Of a stretch of 64,000 nucleotides of DNA, positions 62,765-64,000 are shown piece by piece. Made by a program: the position numbers and the translations under genes. The notes beneath the pieces are model-generated. The model had not been told where the DNA came from, did no database searches, and worked only from the letters and a program-made list of their open reading frames with translations. Position 1 is the stretch's first letter. Every line of letters starts with the position of its first letter. This stretch comes from Cupriavidus numazuensis (GTDB lineage Bacteria; Pseudomonadota; Gammaproteobacteria; Burkholderiales; Burkholderiaceae): the NCBI RefSeq assembly GCF_905397435.1, contig NZ_CAJPVI010000003.1, positions 158,188 to 222,187 of the forward strand, given 5' to 3'.

Positions 62765-64000
62765 TCAGAATTTCTCGAACGGCCCGAGGAAGCGCCACTG
62801 CCCCGGCGGCAGGTCGCCCAGCACGATGCGGCCCATGCGCACGCGCTTGAGGCCAACCACCTCCAGGCCGACCTGTTCGCACATGCGGCGGATCTGGCGC
62901 TTGCGGCCTTCGCGCAGCACGAAACGCAGTTGCTCTTCGTTCTGCCAGCTCACCTTGGCCGGCTTCAGGACCACGCCGTCGAGCGACAGGCCATGGCGCA
63001 GCAGTTCGAGCTTGTCAGCAGGGAAGACCTCGCTGACATTACGCTCGACCACGCCGTCCGGCGAGTGCCACTGCACGCGCACCAGGTATTCCTTCTCGAC
63101 GTTGGAGTCTTCGCCGATCAGGGCGCGCGCCACGCGGCCATCCTGCGTCAGCACAAGCAGGCCGGTGGAGTCGATATCGAGACGGCCGGCAGGCGCCAGG
63201 CTCTTGCGCTGCCACGGCGCGAAGCGCTTGCGCGTGGGGTCTTCCGACCACTGGTTCTCCGCCGTGAACAGCACGGCCGCGGGCTCGTAGCCGTCTTCGG
63301 CCTGGCCGGAGACATAGCCCATGGGCTTGTGCAGCAGTACCGTGACACGCTCGCCTTGTTCGGAACGCGCGGCCTGGTGGATCTCGATATTGGCATCGGC
63401 ACGCACGCGCGAGCCGAGTTCGGTCACAGGCTTGCCGTCGACGATTACCCAGCCGCGCGGAATCCATTCGTCGGCTTCGCGACGCGAGCACAGGCCCAGT
63501 TCGGACATGCGCTTGGACAGGCGGACCAGGCCATCGTCGTGGCTGGTCTCAGGGGAGTCGCCGCTGGAATGGGCTGGTTGCCTTTCGGCACGGACCGGGC
63601 GCGCGCGGTCGGCGGTGTCACTGAAGCGTCGGGCCGGTGCATCGCCTCGGCGTGCACCGGCGTCCGGTGCGCGACGCTGGCGGTCGTCATCGCCGAAACG
63701 GCGCGGACGCGACTCGTCATCGCGGAAGCGGCGCTGCGGTTGTTCGCCGCCTTCGGCACGTCGCGGACGCTGCGGACGGTTGTCGTCGCTGAAGCGGCGG
63801 GGGCGTGCCTCATCGTCGCCGAAACGACGCGGACGCGATTCGTCATCGCGGAAGCGGCGCTGCGGCTGTTCGCCACCTTCGGGGCGTCGTGGACGCTGCG
63901 GACGGTTGTCGTCGCTGAAGCGGCGGGGGCGTGCCTCATCGTCGCCGAAACGACGCGGACGCGATTCGTCATCGCGGAAGCGGCGCTGCGGCTGTTCGCC
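62765..64000 (-). CDS. rluF: RsuA/RluF-type pseudouridine synthase with repetitive N-terminal extension (5' end outside the window)
   Basis: Converts uridine to pseudouridine in rRNA or tRNA. The S4 RNA-binding domain spans 63530-63410 (VRLSKRMSELGLCSRREADEWI), the catalytic Asp lies in GRLDIDSTGLL, and QIRRMCEQVGLEVVGLKRVRMG matches RluF more than RluB. An ATG at 63508 exists but lies inside the S4 domain, so it cannot be the true start; the frame is open to base 64000. The upstream part is an Arg/Asp/Pro-rich disordered tail made of 42-residue repeats with RRFRDD, RRFGDD and RRFSDD blocks. The real start is beyond the window. RluF versus another RsuA subfamily is not fully certain. Confidence 0.85.
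   Translation of the reverse strand, partial: GEQPQRRFRDDESRPRRFGDDEARPRRFSDDNRPQRPRRPEGGEQPQRRFRDDESRPRRFGDDEARPRRFSDDNRPQRPRRAEGGEQPQRRFRDDESRPRRFGDDDRQRRAPDAGARRGDAPARRFSDTADRARPVRAERQPAHSSGDSPETSHDDGLVRLSKRMSELGLCSRREADEWIPRGWVIVDGKPVTELGSRVRADANIEIHQAARSEQGERVTVLLHKPMGYVSGQAEDGYEPAAVLFTAENQWSEDPTRKRFAPWQRKSLAPAGRLDIDSTGLLVLTQDGRVARALIGEDSNVEKEYLVRVQWHSPDGVVERNVSEVFPADKLELLRHGLSLDGVVLKPAKVSWQNEEQLRFVLREGRKRQIRRMCEQVGLEVVGLKRVRMGRIVLGDLPPGQWRFLGPFEKF
63690..64000. repeat. 126-bp tandem repeat encoding the Arg/Asp-rich extension
   Basis: At least two full units of 126 bp (period confirmed by the block at 63722, 63848 and 63974) plus a partial, diverged unit at the left. Each encodes 42 residues within the pseudouridine synthase frame. 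Units 63730-63970 differ at only a few bases, implying recent duplication; copy number probably varies between strains. The array continues past the window end. Confidence 0.9.

Noticed and set aside
63445..63972. 175-codon minus-strand frame with repeated Ala/Ser/Thr/Val residues in the repeat region
   Set aside because: It is another frame of the same 126-bp repeats; the frame continuous with the S4 domain is the real one.
63690..64000. Tandem repeats considered as a CRISPR array
   Set aside because: Units are contiguous, 126 bp, in frame and coding; there are no unique spacers.

Overview
The window is high-GC chromosomal DNA whose gene content (LplT, DapC/DapD/DapE, Smc-ZipA-LigA-Def, PrmB, several Bug-type solute receptors without their own membrane subunits) points to a beta-proteobacterium of the Burkholderiaceae, most likely Cupriavidus or a close Ralstonia relative. 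This is inferred from gene content and protein style; no database search was possible.

Layout. 1-7.4 kb is housekeeping: the 3' part of a family 4 uracil-DNA glycosylase, a DUF1853 gene, lplT, alr, radA, a GNAT acetyltransferase and dsbB. 7.4-9.4 kb is a visibly AT-richer patch with an ankyrin-repeat protein and an O-antigen-ligase/polymerase-like membrane protein. After an ABC-F ATPase (9.7-11.6 kb), 11.9-21.2 kb is one long co-directional unit: RpiR/MurR-type regulator, isoaspartyl peptidase, a complete dipeptide/glutathione-type ABC transporter (gsiA-B-C-D), a P1 (DmpA-type) aminopeptidase and an M55 D-aminopeptidase. It reads as a system for importing and breaking down peptides that ordinary peptidases leave alone. 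21.3-23.2 kb holds an unrecognised protein and a DUF2817 (M14-like) metallopeptidase.

23.5-40.8 kb is an accessory catabolic region in which LysR regulators, orphan Bug receptors and CoA-dependent enzymes recur: LysR/Bug/MDR reductase/CoA-transferase; LysR/isochorismatase-fold hydrolase; acyl-CoA ligase/Bug; LysR/Bug/NDP-forming acyl-CoA synthetase/enoyl-CoA hydratase/aldehyde dehydrogenase/enoyl-CoA hydratase. A complete tRNA-Val(GAC) unit with promoter and terminator, a decayed hipBA toxin-antitoxin locus and a RibD/DHFR-fold reductase lie within it. 40.9-46.0 kb is a C4-dicarboxylate module: a fumarase-superfamily lyase, a DctA symporter and a class II fumarase, divergent from a GntR/UTRA regulator, with two nearly identical palindromes in the promoter gap. 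An MFS transporter follows.

47.5-64 kb returns to core functions: prmB, the lysine/diaminopimelate genes dapE, dapD and dapC with an Spx/ArsC-like gene and a small membrane protein between them, an EamA exporter, a ferritin-like diiron protein, then smc-zipA-ligA-def, a perfect bidirectional terminator, and an RluF-like pseudouridine synthase. The reading frame of that last gene stays open to the window edge as an Arg/Asp-rich extension built from 126-bp tandem repeats. A 66-bp palindromic intergenic repeat occurs twice, with a third, shorter relative.
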